Shown in pieces: positions 18,130-27,570 of a stretch of DNA of 64,000 nucleotides (its first letter is position 1; each line of letters starts with the position of its first letter). The notes below the pieces were generated by a model. That model did not search any database. It was given only the letters and a program-made list of their open reading frames with translations, and was not told where the DNA came from. The position numbers and the translations under genes were made by a program. This DNA is from Gilliamella sp. WF3-4 (GTDB lineage Bacteria > Pseudomonadota > Gammaproteobacteria > Enterobacterales > Orbaceae), in NCBI RefSeq assembly GCF_001690275.1, contig NZ_LZGW01000045.1, positions 248,001 through 312,000 of the forward strand, given 5' to 3'.

Positions 18130-18332
18130 CAAGTTACAAAAAGTGGTCTAATAACTGCAAGAAAATGTTATAAACATTACAAATAAAAGATGCAAAAGCT
18201 ATACACCAGTTTTTGTGGCAATATGGAAAATATAAAAAACAAACAATAGCTATTTGAAATAGTGAAAAACTAAGCTTTGATGATTACTTATTTGATGCTA
18301 TTTCAGCTTCATTGTTAGCTAGTAATAAATAA
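18130..18332 (+). pseudogene. Decayed second UxuR-like regulator (3' end)
   Basis: The region reads, with an interruption, GAAAATGTTATAAACATTAC, then AAAGATGCAAAAGC and finally codons for DDYLFDAISASLLASNK before a TAA at 18330-18332. Each block matches the C-terminal end of the intact uxuR: EKILQALQVKDAKAA, WQHLENVKQTL and FDGYLFDSIPVTIVNQ. An in-frame TGA and the absence of the N-terminal two thirds show that it is dead. It stands after a control region partly duplicated from the gntP/uxuR region. Confidence 0.78.
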
Positions 18333-18399
18333 ACATCTCAATATTGTTTTTGTATTTTTTCTTTAAATAAGTTAAGTAAAAATTACTGAGGAGATTTAA

Positions 18400-19581
18400 A
18401 TGGAACAAACAATGCGTTGGTTTGGTCCAAGTGATCCAGTATCACTAGATGACATAAAACAATCAGGAGCAACTGGAATTGTAACAGCACTTCACCATAT
18501 CCCAAATGGTGAAATTTGGACAATTGAAGAGATCGAAAAAAGAAAAAAAATCATTGAAAATAAAGGGCTTGTTTGGTCAGTGGTTGAAAGTATACCCGTT
18601 CATGAAGACATTAAAACTCATAGTGGTGACGTCGAAAAATATATTGCTAATTATCAACAATCTATTCGGAATTTAGCTACGTGTGGTATTGATACTGTTT
18701 GTTATAATTTTATGCCCGTTTTAGATTGGACCCGTACAGATCTTGCATACGAGTTACCTGATGGCTCAAAGGCCTTGCGTTTTGACCAAGTGGCATTTGC
18801 AGCATTCGATATCTATATACTACAAAGACCTAATGCAGAAAAAGATTACTCAAAAGAAGATACTGTTTTAGCTAAATCTTATTTTGAAAAAATGACTCAA
18901 GCCGATAAAGATAAACTTATTGCAAACATCATTGCCGGTTTACCTGGCGCAGAAGAAGGCTATTCACTTGATCAGTTTAGGGTGCATCTTGCAACTTATG
19001 ATGGGATTGATAAAGTTAAGTTACGTGAAAATTATGCCTTTTTTTTAAAAGCTATTGTACCCGTTGCAGAAGAAGTTGGTATTGTCTTAACTGTTCACCC
19101 TGATGATCCCCCTCGCCCAATTTTAGGATTACCGCGAATAGTATCAACAATTGAAGATATGCAGTGGATAAAAGAAACTGTTGACAGCATACATAATGGT
19201 TTTTGTTTTTGCACAGGTTCTTATGGAGTTCGTAGTGATAATGATTTAGCAACAATGGCTGAAAAATTTGCTGACCGTGTTCATTTTATTCATTTACGAG
19301 CTACTGTTCGTGAAGATAACCCCCTATCTTTTCATGAAGGCGATCATTTAGCTGGTGACGTAGACATGTATTCGGTAATGAAGGCACTTATAACAGAAGA
19401 GCAACGTCGTAAAAAAGCGGGAATTAAACGATCTATTCCTGTTCGCCCAGATCACGGGCATCAAATGTTGGATGATCTGAAGAAAAAAACAAATCCTGGG
19501 TATTCAGCGATAGGTCGTTTACGTGGTTTAGCTGAAATTCGAGGTGTTGAGTATGCAATACTACGAACTTTTTTTAATTAA
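18400..19581 (+). CDS. uxuA: Mannonate dehydratase
   Basis: 393 residues, one shorter than E. coli UxuA. It dehydrates D-mannonate to 2-keto-3-deoxygluconate using Mn or Fe. The N-terminal [19 protein letters not shown], the metal-site segments ([29 protein letters not shown]) and the C-terminal [11 protein letters not shown] match the family. GAGGAG precedes the ATG at good spacing. The partner reductase gene uxuB survives only as the upstream fragment on the other strand. Confidence 0.97.
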   Translation: MEQTMRWFGPSDPVSLDDIKQSGATGIVTALHHIPNGEIWTIEEIEKRKKIIENKGLVWSVVESIPVHEDIKTHSGDVEKYIANYQQSIRNLATCGIDTVCYNFMPVLDWTRTDLAYELPDGSKALRFDQVAFAAFDIYILQRPNAEKDYSKEDTVLAKSYFEKMTQADKDKLIANIIAGLPGAEEGYSLDQFRVHLATYDGIDKVKLRENYAFFLKAIVPVAEEVGIVLTVHPDDPPRPILGLPRIVSTIEDMQWIKETVDSIHNGFCFCTGSYGVRSDNDLATMAEKFADRVHFIHLRATVREDNPLSFHEGDHLAGDVDMYSVMKALITEEQRRKKAGIKRSIPVRPDHGHQMLDDLKKKTNPGYSAIGRLRGLAEIRGVEYAILRTFFN

Positions 19582-19607
19582 TAAATGCGTAAATCCTAAC
19601 AATTTCG

Positions 19608-19632
19608 ATGCCCTTTTAAGGGCATTTTTTAT
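19608..19632 (+). terminator. Terminator after uxuA
   Basis: ATGCCC and GGGCAT pair around TTTTAA and are followed by TTTTTTATTTTA, 27 bases after the uxuA stop. The rest of 19633-19891 is AT-rich promoter-like DNA with no gene seen. Confidence 0.85.
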
Positions 19633-19891
19633 TTTATATAAAAATAATAATTGATTTGAAAAATGAATAAGAGTTATTGATAATCTTCAATTAAATCATA
19701 AAATATTATAAGAGCATTTAACAATAATAGATTAGCATTCCGATAAAAATAGTATCGTAATACATAAAATGCTATTAAAGCATAACTATTTTGACATTCT
19801 ATCCCTTTAAGCGTTATATTAATTATGATATTTTCTACATCTATATCATTAAGCAGTTTTTTATAAGCAGTTTAAAATTAAGAGGTGTAAT

Positions 19892-20323
19892 ATGGGTATC
19901 TTAAATAATATTTTTTCTAAAGTGTTTCCTAGTGCTCAAGCAACAGTAGATCATGCTGTTGAGGCAGTAAAAGATAAAGTCGGAGATATTACTGGCTCGG
20001 TTAAAGATACAGTATCAAAAGGTACTGAACAGGTTAAGGAAAAGACAGAGCAGAGCACATCAGCATCAAATGTTGATGTTACGTCTATTCTTGATAATTT
20101 AGCTAAAAAACATCCTGAAGCGCTTAACTGGAAAACATCTATTGTTGACTTGTTGAAATTGTTAGGCATAGATAGTAGTTTAGATGCGCGTAAAAAATTG
20201 GCGCAAGAGCTGAATTATACCGGTAGCACTGATGATACAGCGGCAATGAATACTTGGTTAATTAAAGAAGTTATGAAGAAAATTGCAGAGAAAGGCGGCA
20301 ATATTACTCATTTATTTTCTTGA
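19892..20323 (+). CDS. DUF3597 family protein
   Basis: 143 residues. The N-terminus (MGILNNIFSKVFP) is followed by a hydrophilic, Val/Lys/Thr-rich linker (about 20-60) and then a compact domain (about 63-143) with VDVTSILDNLAKKHPEALNWKTSIVDLLKLLGIDSS, the DUF3597 signature. No signal peptide or membrane segment is visible. The function is unknown; an all-helical fold is expected. AGAGGTG precedes the ATG. It appears monocistronic, with its own terminator. Confidence 0.85.
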   Translation: MGILNNIFSKVFPSAQATVDHAVEAVKDKVGDITGSVKDTVSKGTEQVKEKTEQSTSASNVDVTSILDNLAKKHPEALNWKTSIVDLLKLLGIDSSLDARKKLAQELNYTGSTDDTAAMNTWLIKEVMKKIAEKGGNITHLFS

Positions 20324-20346
20324 TTTTCCTATCTTAAAATAATAGC

Positions 20347-20375
20347 AATCCACCCAATATTGGGTGGATTTTTTA
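20347..20375. terminator. Terminator between DUF3597 gene and pth
   Basis: AATCCACCCAAT is followed directly by its exact complement ATTGGGTGGATT and a TTTTT run. A strong intrinsic terminator, 23 bases after the DUF3597 stop. Confidence 0.88.
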
Positions 20376-20412
20376 TAATAGCCAATTAGCTATTGTACCC
20401 TTTCGCGCTAAA

Positions 20413-21003
20413 TCAACAAATTGCCTTAAAAGCGTGTAATTGGTTCATTGCAGCATCAATCCCCTGAGATAATATAATATCAGTACAGCGCACTGATTCA
20501 TCAATAGCTTGATCAATTAACGCCTGCTCTGGTTTAGATGGGGGGGTAAGAACGTAACCGACAACTTTATTCTTATCGCCTGGGTGACCAATACCAATTC
20601 TTAATCGATAGAAATTTAAATTATTACCCAATTTACTAGCGATATCTTTCAGCCCATTATGCCCACCATGACTACCACCAAATTTAAGTTTAGCAATACC
20701 AGGATTCAGATCTAGTTCATCATGTACAACTAATATTTCTTCTGGGGTTATTTGGTAAAATTTTGCCATAGCTTGCACCGCTTTACCACTTAGGTTCATG
20801 AATGTAGTTGGTACTAACAAACGCACATCATGGTTAGAAATATTGACTCGTGATGTGTAGCCAAAAAATTTTGGCTCGTTTTTTAATGATTGATTATAAC
20901 GCTGAACCAATTGTTCAATAAACCACGCACCAGCATTATGTCTTGTTGCAGTATATTCATTTCCTGGATTGGCTAGCCCTACAATCAGTTTTATCGTTGT
21001 CAT
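20413..21003 (-). CDS. pth: Peptidyl-tRNA hydrolase
   Basis: 196 residues. It releases peptides from prematurely dropped peptidyl-tRNA. Family residues are visible: [17 protein letters not shown] (catalytic His near 20, Asn near 10), [15 protein letters not shown] (Asp near 93) and [13 protein letters not shown] chose the ATG at 21001-21003 because the protein then begins [10 protein letters not shown] like other Pth proteins. The longer frame to 21054 crosses the prs terminator. It lies just downstream of prs, a common pairing. Confidence 0.96.
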   Translation of the reverse strand: MTTIKLIVGLANPGNEYTATRHNAGAWFIEQLVQRYNQSLKNEPKFFGYTSRVNISNHDVRLLVPTTFMNLSGKAVQAMAKFYQITPEEILVVHDELDLNPGIAKLKFGGSHGGHNGLKDIASKLGNNLNFYRLRIGIGHPGDKNKVVGYVLTPPSKPEQALIDQAIDESVRCTDIILSQGIDAAMNQLHAFKAIC

Positions 21004-21038
21004 AATGTTTATTATTTGTTGGTTTTCTTGTGAAAAAA

Positions 21039-21052
21039 GCCCCAAATGGGGC
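21039..21052 (-). terminator. Terminator after prs
   Basis: GCCCC-ATTT-GGGGC in the leftward direction, followed by TTTTTT. It lies 23 bases after the prs stop and in the leader of pth. Confidence 0.85.
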
Positions 21053-21075
21053 ATTTTAATTAATGGTAAAATAGA

Positions 21076-22023
21076 TTATTGATGGAACATAGCTGAAATT
21101 GATTCTTCGTTACTGATCCGACGAATTGCTTCAGCAAGCATACCTGATAGTGTTAACTGGCGAACATTTTTCAGTGCTTTTACTTCAGCTGTTAGTGGAA
21201 TTGTGTCACAAACAACAATTTCATCAATAGCACTGTTTTTAATGTTACTTACTGCTTTTCCTGAAAAAATTGGGTGTGTTGCATAGGCAAACACTCTTTT
21301 GGCACCCCGCGCTTTTAAAGCATCGGCTGCTTTACAAAGTGTTCCTGCTGTATCAATCATATCATCCACTAAGATACAGTCTCTATCCGCAACATCACCA
21401 ATGATATTCATCACTTCAGCTTCATTTGCACGCTGACGACGCTTATCAATAATTGCCATATCAGTATCATTAAGGAGTTTTGCAATAGCTCGAGCTCGAA
21501 CAACACCGCCAATATCAGGTGAAACTACGATTGGACGCTCAAACTCACGCTGCAACATATCTTCTAAAATAACAGGGCTACCAAATACGTTATCGACAGG
21601 TACATCAAAAAAACCCTGAATTTGTTCTGCATGAAGATCAACGGTTAAAACCCTATCAACACCAACAGTGGATAAAAAATCAGCAACGACTTTAGCGGTA
21701 ATAGGTACACGAGCCGAACGAACTCGGCGATCTTGTCTTGCATAACCAAAATAAGGAATAACAGCAGTAATGCGACCCGCTGATGCACGTCGCATAGCGT
21801 CGATCATGACCAGTAATTCCATTAAATTGTCATTGGTAGGAGCACAAGTTGATTGAATAATAAAAACATCTTCACCACGGACATTTTCATTGATTTGGAC
21901 ATTAACTTCACCATCACTAAAACGGCTTACCACAATGTCACCAAGTGAAGTATAAAGGCGATTAGCTATACGCTTTGCTAGTTCGGGTGTGGCATTACCA
22001 GCAAAAAGCTTCATATCAGGCAC
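21076..22023 (-). CDS. prs: Ribose-phosphate pyrophosphokinase (PRPP synthetase)
   Basis: 315 residues, identical in length to the E. coli enzyme. It makes PRPP for nucleotide, His, Trp and NAD synthesis. [15 protein letters not shown], the FGYARQDR flexible-loop region, the PRPP-binding [12 protein letters not shown]-like segment (here [13 protein letters not shown]) and the C-terminal [17 protein letters not shown] are all present. The start is GTG (22021-22023) with GAGGA upstream, the same unusual start as in E. coli prs. Confidence 0.98.
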   Translation of the reverse strand: MPDMKLFAGNATPELAKRIANRLYTSLGDIVVSRFSDGEVNVQINENVRGEDVFIIQSTCAPTNDNLMELLVMIDAMRRASAGRITAVIPYFGYARQDRRVRSARVPITAKVVADFLSTVGVDRVLTVDLHAEQIQGFFDVPVDNVFGSPVILEDMLQREFERPIVVSPDIGGVVRARAIAKLLNDTDMAIIDKRRQRANEAEVMNIIGDVADRDCILVDDMIDTAGTLCKAADALKARGAKRVFAYATHPIFSGKAVSNIKNSAIDEIVVCDTIPLTAEVKALKNVRQLTLSGMLAEAIRRISNEESISAMFHQ

Positions 22024-22266
22024 GAGAAATCCTCAAGCATGTATTGATGATTACTTAATTGTAATCGGTTAAATCGGGGCTATAATTATATAATCATTTA
22101 TCTATCATGCTCAACCACAATATAAAAATATTTAATAAGTTTTTATAAATCATTCATTAAAAAATTCAACTGTAAGATACTTTTGCTGTGAGGAAAAAAT
22201 CGAGTAAACTAGCAAGCAAGCTATCAATTAGCTTTAATAAATTTCATAACCTAAGTAGATACTGTG

Positions 22267-22968
22267 ATGAACGAACAATTAAACTCAGATAACGAAAATA
22301 TCAAATCTAAAAGAACCATTCGTAGTTTTGTTTTACGACAAGGTCGTCTAACGAAAGGGCAAGAACAAGCACTAAACAATTTATGGCCTGTTTTTGGGAT
22401 TGAGTATGATGCAAATTCACCCATTTATTTTGCTACTGGCAAACCAGCCGTTTTGGAAATTGGATTTGGTATGGGGGCTTCATTAATTGAAATGGCCAAA
22501 AATGCACCTAATAAAAATTTTTTAGGCATCGAAGTGCACAAACCTGGGGTAGGCGCTTGTTTAATGGCTATTGAAGAAAACCAATTATCAAACTTAAAAG
22601 TGATGTGCCATGATGCTGTTGAAGTGTTAGAAAATATGATCCCTAATCATTCACTAGATAAAGTACAAATCTTTTTCCCTGATCCATGGCATAAAGCAAG
22701 ACATAATAAACGTCGTATTATTCAGCCTAAATTTGTACAATTAATTCGCCAAAAATTAAAATTGGGCGGTATTTTGCACTTAGCAACGGATTGGCAAAAT
22801 TATGCAGAACATATGTTAGATGTTTTAAATCAGGCAGAAGGTTTTGAAAACTTATCACCAAGCAGCAACTACATTCCGAGGCCTGATGATAGACCGATTA
22901 CTAAATTCGAAAAACGAGGCCAAAATTTAGGTCACGGCGTTTGGGATCTCCAATTTGTAAACAAATAA
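22267..22968 (+). CDS. trmB: tRNA (guanine-N7-)-methyltransferase
   Basis: 233 residues. It methylates G46 in the variable loop of tRNAs. The SAM-binding motif [11 protein letters not shown] (about 60-70), [29 protein letters not shown] and the C-terminal [17 protein letters not shown] fit TrmB. A GTG one codon upstream (22264) is in frame; the ATG is preferred. It is first in a row with nfsA 18 bases downstream. Confidence 0.96.
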   Translation: MNEQLNSDNENIKSKRTIRSFVLRQGRLTKGQEQALNNLWPVFGIEYDANSPIYFATGKPAVLEIGFGMGASLIEMAKNAPNKNFLGIEVHKPGVGACLMAIEENQLSNLKVMCHDAVEVLENMIPNHSLDKVQIFFPDPWHKARHNKRRIIQPKFVQLIRQKLKLGGILHLATDWQNYAEHMLDVLNQAEGFENLSPSSNYIPRPDDRPITKFEKRGQNLGHGVWDLQFVNK

Positions 22969-22986
22969 TTATGTAAAGGAGCCACT

Positions 22987-23712
22987 ATGCAAAATGAAAC
23001 GATCAACCTACTTTGTCAGCATCGCTCTATTCGTGCTTATAAATCAATTGATTTAACTCAAGAGCAAATAACGTCAATTGTTAGGTCAGCTCAGTTGGCT
23101 TCTAGCTCTAATTTTATTCAATGCTCGACAATTATTCGTATTACTGACCCCAATAAGCGTGAAGAACTAGCTTATTATGCTGGCGGTCAAAAATATGTTA
23201 ACCAAGCCCCTGAGTTTTGGGTGTTTTGTGCCGATTTTAATCGCCATTATCAAATTGATCCACAAATAAGCCTAGGAAAAGCTGAACAGCTATTATTGGG
23301 CTGTATTGATACTGCTATTATGGCACAAAATGCAGTGATTGCTGCTGAATCCTTAGGATTAGGTGCGGTATACATTGGCGGATTGCGCAACAGCCTTGAT
23401 AAAGTTACTCAATTACTTGACTTACCCAAATACGTCCTTCCACTTTTTGGACTTTGCCTTGGCTATCCAGATGATAATCCAGAAATAAAACCAAGATTAC
23501 CACAAGATCTGGTCTTTTTTGAGAACCATTATCGCCCTATTGATAAGGAAATTTTGGCAAAATATGATGCTCAAATGGATGATTACTATAAAACTCGTAG
23601 TACTAATCAAAAAGCTGGCGGTTGGAGCAATAAAATTGTGAATACAATAAACAACGGGCAACGCGATTTTGTTTTAAATTATTTGCATAAACAAGGATGG
23701 ATCATCAAATGA
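22987..23712 (+). CDS. nfsA: Oxygen-insensitive NADPH nitroreductase, NfsA type
   Basis: 241 residues, an FMN-dependent flavoreductase. The N-terminal HRSIRAYKSIDLTQEQI, QCSTIIRITD, the mid-protein LGLGAVYIGGLRN and GLCLGYPD, and the basic C-terminal region match NfsA (240 residues in E. coli) rather than the shorter NfsB. AAGGAG precedes the ATG. Its TGA overlaps the ATG of the next gene (ATGA). Confidence 0.9.
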   Translation: MQNETINLLCQHRSIRAYKSIDLTQEQITSIVRSAQLASSSNFIQCSTIIRITDPNKREELAYYAGGQKYVNQAPEFWVFCADFNRHYQIDPQISLGKAEQLLLGCIDTAIMAQNAVIAAESLGLGAVYIGGLRNSLDKVTQLLDLPKYVLPLFGLCLGYPDDNPEIKPRLPQDLVFFENHYRPIDKEILAKYDAQMDDYYKTRSTNQKAGGWSNKIVNTINNGQRDFVLNYLHKQGWIIK

Positions 23713-24872
23713 AAAATAATCATTATCAGCTAGATAAAGTCGTTATAATTAGTCGCCACGGTATTCGTACTCCATTACACAATACTTTACAGTTTTTAGA
23801 AAAAGCAACGCCTTTTAAATGGCCAAAATGGAACCATCCATATGGTTATTTAACAACACGAGGTGGCGTGTTAGAAGCCTATTTTGGTCACTATCTATCA
23901 ACTTGGCTTGAAAAACACAATATAAAATTATCAACAACCGATACCAAATTATTTGTGTATGCTAACAGTTTGCAAAGAACAGTTGCAACCGCTCAATTTC
24001 TGACAATTGGCGCTTTTGCTGGGTATGATATTCCTATTCATCACAAATATCCTATTGAAAATATGGATCCGATTTTCGATCCTAGTTTGCAAGATGATTC
24101 ACCAGAATTTAAATATGCAGTATTGCATGATATTAAAGAAGCCAACAAAGACACCAACATTTTTGAAAATCTAGCACCTGCTTATCAAATCCTTTCCGAT
24201 ATTTTAGATTATAAACATTCAAAATTATATGCCGAATATCAATGTAATTTAGCTAAAATCCCATCACAACTCTATTTCAAAAAACATGAAGAACCAGCGC
24301 TACTTGGGCCTCTTGCAATAGGAACTTCGGCCGTTGATGCGTTTTTATTACAATACTATTCAGCCTTTCCCAAAGAACAAATTGCATGGGGAAGGCTAAC
24401 TAGCCAAGAACAGTGGCAACAAATTATCGCTATTCGTAATCAATATATTCGTTTAGTTTTCCAATCTAAAACGCTTGCTAAACATTCTGCTACGCTCATT
24501 ATCAATATGATAAATGATCTAATGCAACGAGATAATAAAGTAAACCTACTTGTTGGCCATGATAGCACTATTGCCGCATTATTTGGTGCATTAGACTTTA
24601 AAGACTATCAACTACCAAATCAATTTGAAACAACGCCTATTGGTGGCAAGGTCACTTTACAGCGTTTTCGTCACCTACCTACAGATAAATACTTTTTTAA
24701 AGCCGAATATATTTATCAAAGCTTTGAACAACTACATAGCGGGCAAGCGCTTGATGCCAATAATCCACCACAACATTATCAGCTACATTTGAACAATGCT
24801 TCTGTTAATAGTGATGGTTATTACGATTGGTTAGACTTTGAAAAACGAATGAAACCTTTTAGAACGGAATAA
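23709..24872 (+). CDS. Histidine acid phosphatase family protein without signal peptide (Agp/AppA-like)
   Basis: 387 residues from the ATG that overlaps the nfsA stop. The catalytic RHGIRTP lies at about residues 16-22 and the proton-donor HD motif in GHDSTIAALFGAL at about 285-297, the branch-2 histidine phosphatase pattern of glucose-1-phosphatase and phytase. Those enzymes are periplasmic and start with a signal peptide and paired cysteines. Here RHG is only about 15 residues from the start and no hydrophobic leader exists, so a cytoplasmic location is likely. The substrate is unknown. Coupled translation with nfsA supports one operon. Confidence 0.82.
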   Translation: MKNNHYQLDKVVIISRHGIRTPLHNTLQFLEKATPFKWPKWNHPYGYLTTRGGVLEAYFGHYLSTWLEKHNIKLSTTDTKLFVYANSLQRTVATAQFLTIGAFAGYDIPIHHKYPIENMDPIFDPSLQDDSPEFKYAVLHDIKEANKDTNIFENLAPAYQILSDILDYKHSKLYAEYQCNLAKIPSQLYFKKHEEPALLGPLAIGTSAVDAFLLQYYSAFPKEQIAWGRLTSQEQWQQIIAIRNQYIRLVFQSKTLAKHSATLIINMINDLMQRDNKVNLLVGHDSTIAALFGALDFKDYQLPNQFETTPIGGKVTLQRFRHLPTDKYFFKAEYIYQSFEQLHSGQALDANNPPQHYQLHLNNASVNSDGYYDWLDFEKRMKPFRTE

Positions 24873-25651
24873 TACACGATTTAATTATCCGACTGACACC
24901 ATAAATAGCTAATAATTATAAAAGTTAGGCTAATTCTATTTAGCAACAGGTTAATTATCAAAACGTTTCAGGTAGAATTATATTTAAGTATAAATATTCA
25001 TTATTGGGCTTACTTGAATATTAGGTAGGTATAATATTCAAGTAAGCTAAATTAGTACAATAATGTAATTTATTTCAAAACCAATTGCCATCTAGCAATT
25101 CCAACCAATTATTTTAATCTTATTTTTCTAAATTCTAAACATAAATCTAGATGGGTAAAGTTATATAAAATACAAAATAAAATTAGTAATGAAATACAAT
25201 CGATTTTACCAAGTGTTATCCCGATCACTTTTTCCTCGTTCATTCCATTATTTGCCCTTTTTTTTGACTTTTAATTAGCCTAATTTTGTGTAAATCAGGG
25301 TTAACAAAACATCTTCTTTGGATTGTCATACAGCTTTCTGTGTTGTTTGCCTCATTTTTATCTTTGTTTTAGGATCGTTGCTTCAATTTAATGTAACCTT
25401 AGGTGCAATTGCTAGTAGGTTTTGTTTTGCAAAACAACTATATGTTATGTTTATATAGGTTTTATGTATGTTAAAATAGGATTTGAAAGATCATACCTAG
25501 TTTTTGGTTTTATCGCATTTAGTTTTACGCGAATATCTTCTTTCACACTATCAGTCCGTGGTCCATGGGATCTATGGAAGCAGAAAAACAGCGAACAATC
25601 TGAGCTCTGACAGATACTCTCTGTAATAATTACATTAGATTAGGGTATATT
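24873..25651. other. 779-base gene-poor gap before galE
   Basis: No gene could be supported. There is one striking hairpin (25008-25047). The open frame at 25422-25610 (62 codons) has no ribosome site and matches no family I know. The stretch from about 25320 to 25600 has a slightly coding-like texture (short hydrophobic runs broken by stops) and could be a relic of a galactose permease or other membrane protein, but I cannot identify it. Confidence 0.4.
25008..25047. repeat. Perfect 16-bp inverted repeat (hairpin)
   Basis: GCTTACTTGAATATTA and TAATATTCAAGTAAGC are exact inverse complements around GGTAGGTA. It is the longest perfect hairpin seen in the window. It lies 136 bases after the phosphatase stop and lacks a T-run, so it is not a classic terminator. 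Confidence 0.7.
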
Positions 25652-26668
25652 ATGAAAATATTAGTTACTGGTGGATGCGGATATATAGGAAGCCATACGT
25701 GTGTCCAACTTATTAAATCCGGTTATACACCAATTATTATTGATAATTTGTTCAACAGTAAAGTATCAGTATTAGATAGAATACAAAAAATCACAGGTCA
25801 ATCGGTCGATTTTTATCAAGGTGATGTGTGTGATGAAAAATTATTAGCTAAGATCTTTACAGAACATGATATCAAAGCAGTGATTCATTTTGCTGGGCTA
25901 AAAGCAGTTGGTGAATCAGTACACAAACCTCTCGAATATTATGAAAATAACGTTTACGGCAGTATCACTCTAATGAAAGCAATGCGAAAGGCAGGTGTTA
26001 AGCAGCTAGTGTTTAGCTCGTCGGCCACCGTCTATGGCGAACTCGCTCCTGTACCTTATGTTGAAACCTTGCCACAAGGGCTACCAACCAGCCCATATGG
26101 CAAAAGTAAATTAATGGTAGAACAATGTATCATGGATTTAGCTGTTGCCGAATCTGATTGGTCACTGACTATACTACGGTACTTTAATCCTGTTGGGGCC
26201 CATTCAAGTGGATTGATGGGCGAAGATCCTCTAGGCATTCCTAATAATCTTATGCCATATATTACTCAGGTTGCTGTAGGTAAGCGAGAATCATTAGCTG
26301 TTTTTGGTAATGATTACCCAACAACAGATGGGACTTGTATTCGTGATTTTATACATGTCGTTGATTTAGCTGATGGACACATTGCTGCACTAAAAGCCGA
26401 TCACAACAAAGCTGGTGTTCATATTTATAATTTGGGTTCTGGTATTGGTTACAGCGTATTACAAGTGATCAAAGCTTTTGAAAAAGTATCAGGAAAAGCG
26501 CTTAACTGGCACTTTGCGCCAAGGCGATCTGGCGATTTACCCGCATTTTGGGCTGATGTCAAAAAAGCAGAACATAAATTAGGTTGGAAAACCAAATTAA
26601 CACTAGATGACATGGTAAAAGACTCGTGGAATTGGCAATCAAATAACCCTCAAGGCTATCCTGATTAA
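25652..26668 (+). CDS. galE: UDP-glucose 4-epimerase
   Basis: 338 residues, the same length as E. coli GalE. A Rossmann NAD-binding motif GGCGYIGSH (7-15), SSSATVYG, the catalytic YGKSK and RYFNPVGAH are intact. It interconverts UDP-glucose and UDP-galactose. The following galT, galK and galM are all wrecked, so it can no longer serve galactose catabolism locally. Its likely role is supplying UDP-galactose for surface polysaccharide. TAGGG precedes the ATG. Confidence 0.97.
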   Translation: MKILVTGGCGYIGSHTCVQLIKSGYTPIIIDNLFNSKVSVLDRIQKITGQSVDFYQGDVCDEKLLAKIFTEHDIKAVIHFAGLKAVGESVHKPLEYYENNVYGSITLMKAMRKAGVKQLVFSSSATVYGELAPVPYVETLPQGLPTSPYGKSKLMVEQCIMDLAVAESDWSLTILRYFNPVGAHSSGLMGEDPLGIPNNLMPYITQVAVGKRESLAVFGNDYPTTDGTCIRDFIHVVDLADGHIAALKADHNKAGVHIYNLGSGIGYSVLQVIKAFEKVSGKALNWHFAPRRSGDLPAFWADVKKAEHKLGWKTKLTLDDMVKDSWNWQSNNPQGYPD

Positions 26669-26714
26669 GTTGTATGGCATCGATAAAATAAGCAAAATTA
26701 AAATAGAAGTAAAA

Positions 26715-26862
26715 ATAGCTAATTTTAATCCGATTGCTCACCCTTTGTCGCTATAATTTATTAATCAACCAATAGGTGCGCGTTTCGCCACATAGAGTGA
26801 AACGCCCTTGGTCAATGCAACAAGAAACATTTACTCAAGAATAGAATCCTAGTTATTATTCA
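26715..26862 (+). pseudogene. galT remnant (galactose-1-phosphate uridylyltransferase, N-terminus)
   Basis: The codons read (ATA)ANFNPIAHPLS, then after a one-base shift RYNLLINQ, stop, VRVSPHRVKRPWSMQQET. This matches the GalT start [31 protein letters not shown] piece by piece. The start codon has become ATA, a TAG replaces the conserved Trp, and the remaining 300 or so residues are deleted. Confidence 0.85.
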
Positions 26863-26888
26863 ACTTGTTTTTTGTACCTTAGATGGCA

Positions 26889-27530
26889 CCAAGTTAGCAT
26901 TAATTGGTCAAGATGCCGAAAACCAATTGTGGCATAATAGTTAAATTAATATCTGCACTTGAACAAAGTCAACATGCATTACTGATCGATTGCCGATCAT
27001 TAAAAGCTAAACTTGTTTCTATTCCTAGAGATTTTTCTGTGATTATCATTAATTCAAATATCAAAAGAAGTTTAATTAACAATGAATATAATGTTCGATG
27101 TAAACTATGTGAGGTAGCAGTCAAAGCCCTTAAAGTAAAATAACTAAGAGATGCTTCATTAACCGAATCACAATATATTTAAAACTTGCTTGCTCCCATT
27201 GTATTCAAATGGTCTCATTATGTAATCACTGAAAACGAACGCACGCTAAAAGTGACGCAAGCTTTAGTGGTAATTATAAATTATTATCAATACTTATGAT
27301 CAATAGCCACAACTTAACACGTGATGATTATTGAAATAATTCACGGCGTAATTGGTAAACTAGATGGTGTACGGATGGTTAGTGGTAGCTTTGGCGGATA
27401 TGTTGTGGTATTAGTGCCAAAAGATAAAGTCAATGCGGTTAGAGCGGTTATTAGCAATAATTAAGCTAACAAATTGGTATTAAAGAAGGTTTTTACAACT
27501 GTAAATAAAGTGAATAGAGTAGTGCGATAT
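26889..27530 (+). pseudogene. galK remnant (galactokinase, C-terminal half)
   Basis: Blocks in several frames match galactokinase: ALIGQDAENQL, ALLIDCRSLKAKLVSIP, VIIINSNIKRSLINNEYN, ITENERTLKV, GVRMVSGSFGGYVVVLVPK and finally ANKLGIKEGFYNCK. Many stops and frameshifts separate them, and the N-terminal half with the galactose signature is missing. A 79-codon open frame at 26904-27143 is only one surviving block of this dead gene. Confidence 0.9.
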
Positions 27531-27570
27531 TCTTATAAAACAAATTATTACACTTTTAAATAGGCAAGCA

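Noticed and set aside
25422-25610. 62-codon open frame before galE
   Set aside because: No ribosome site, no recognisable family and composition like the surrounding gap. Not supported as a gene.
26904-27143. 79-codon open frame after galE
   Set aside because: Its residues match an internal block of galactokinase, and matching blocks continue in other frames on both sides. It is a fragment of the dead galK, not a gene.
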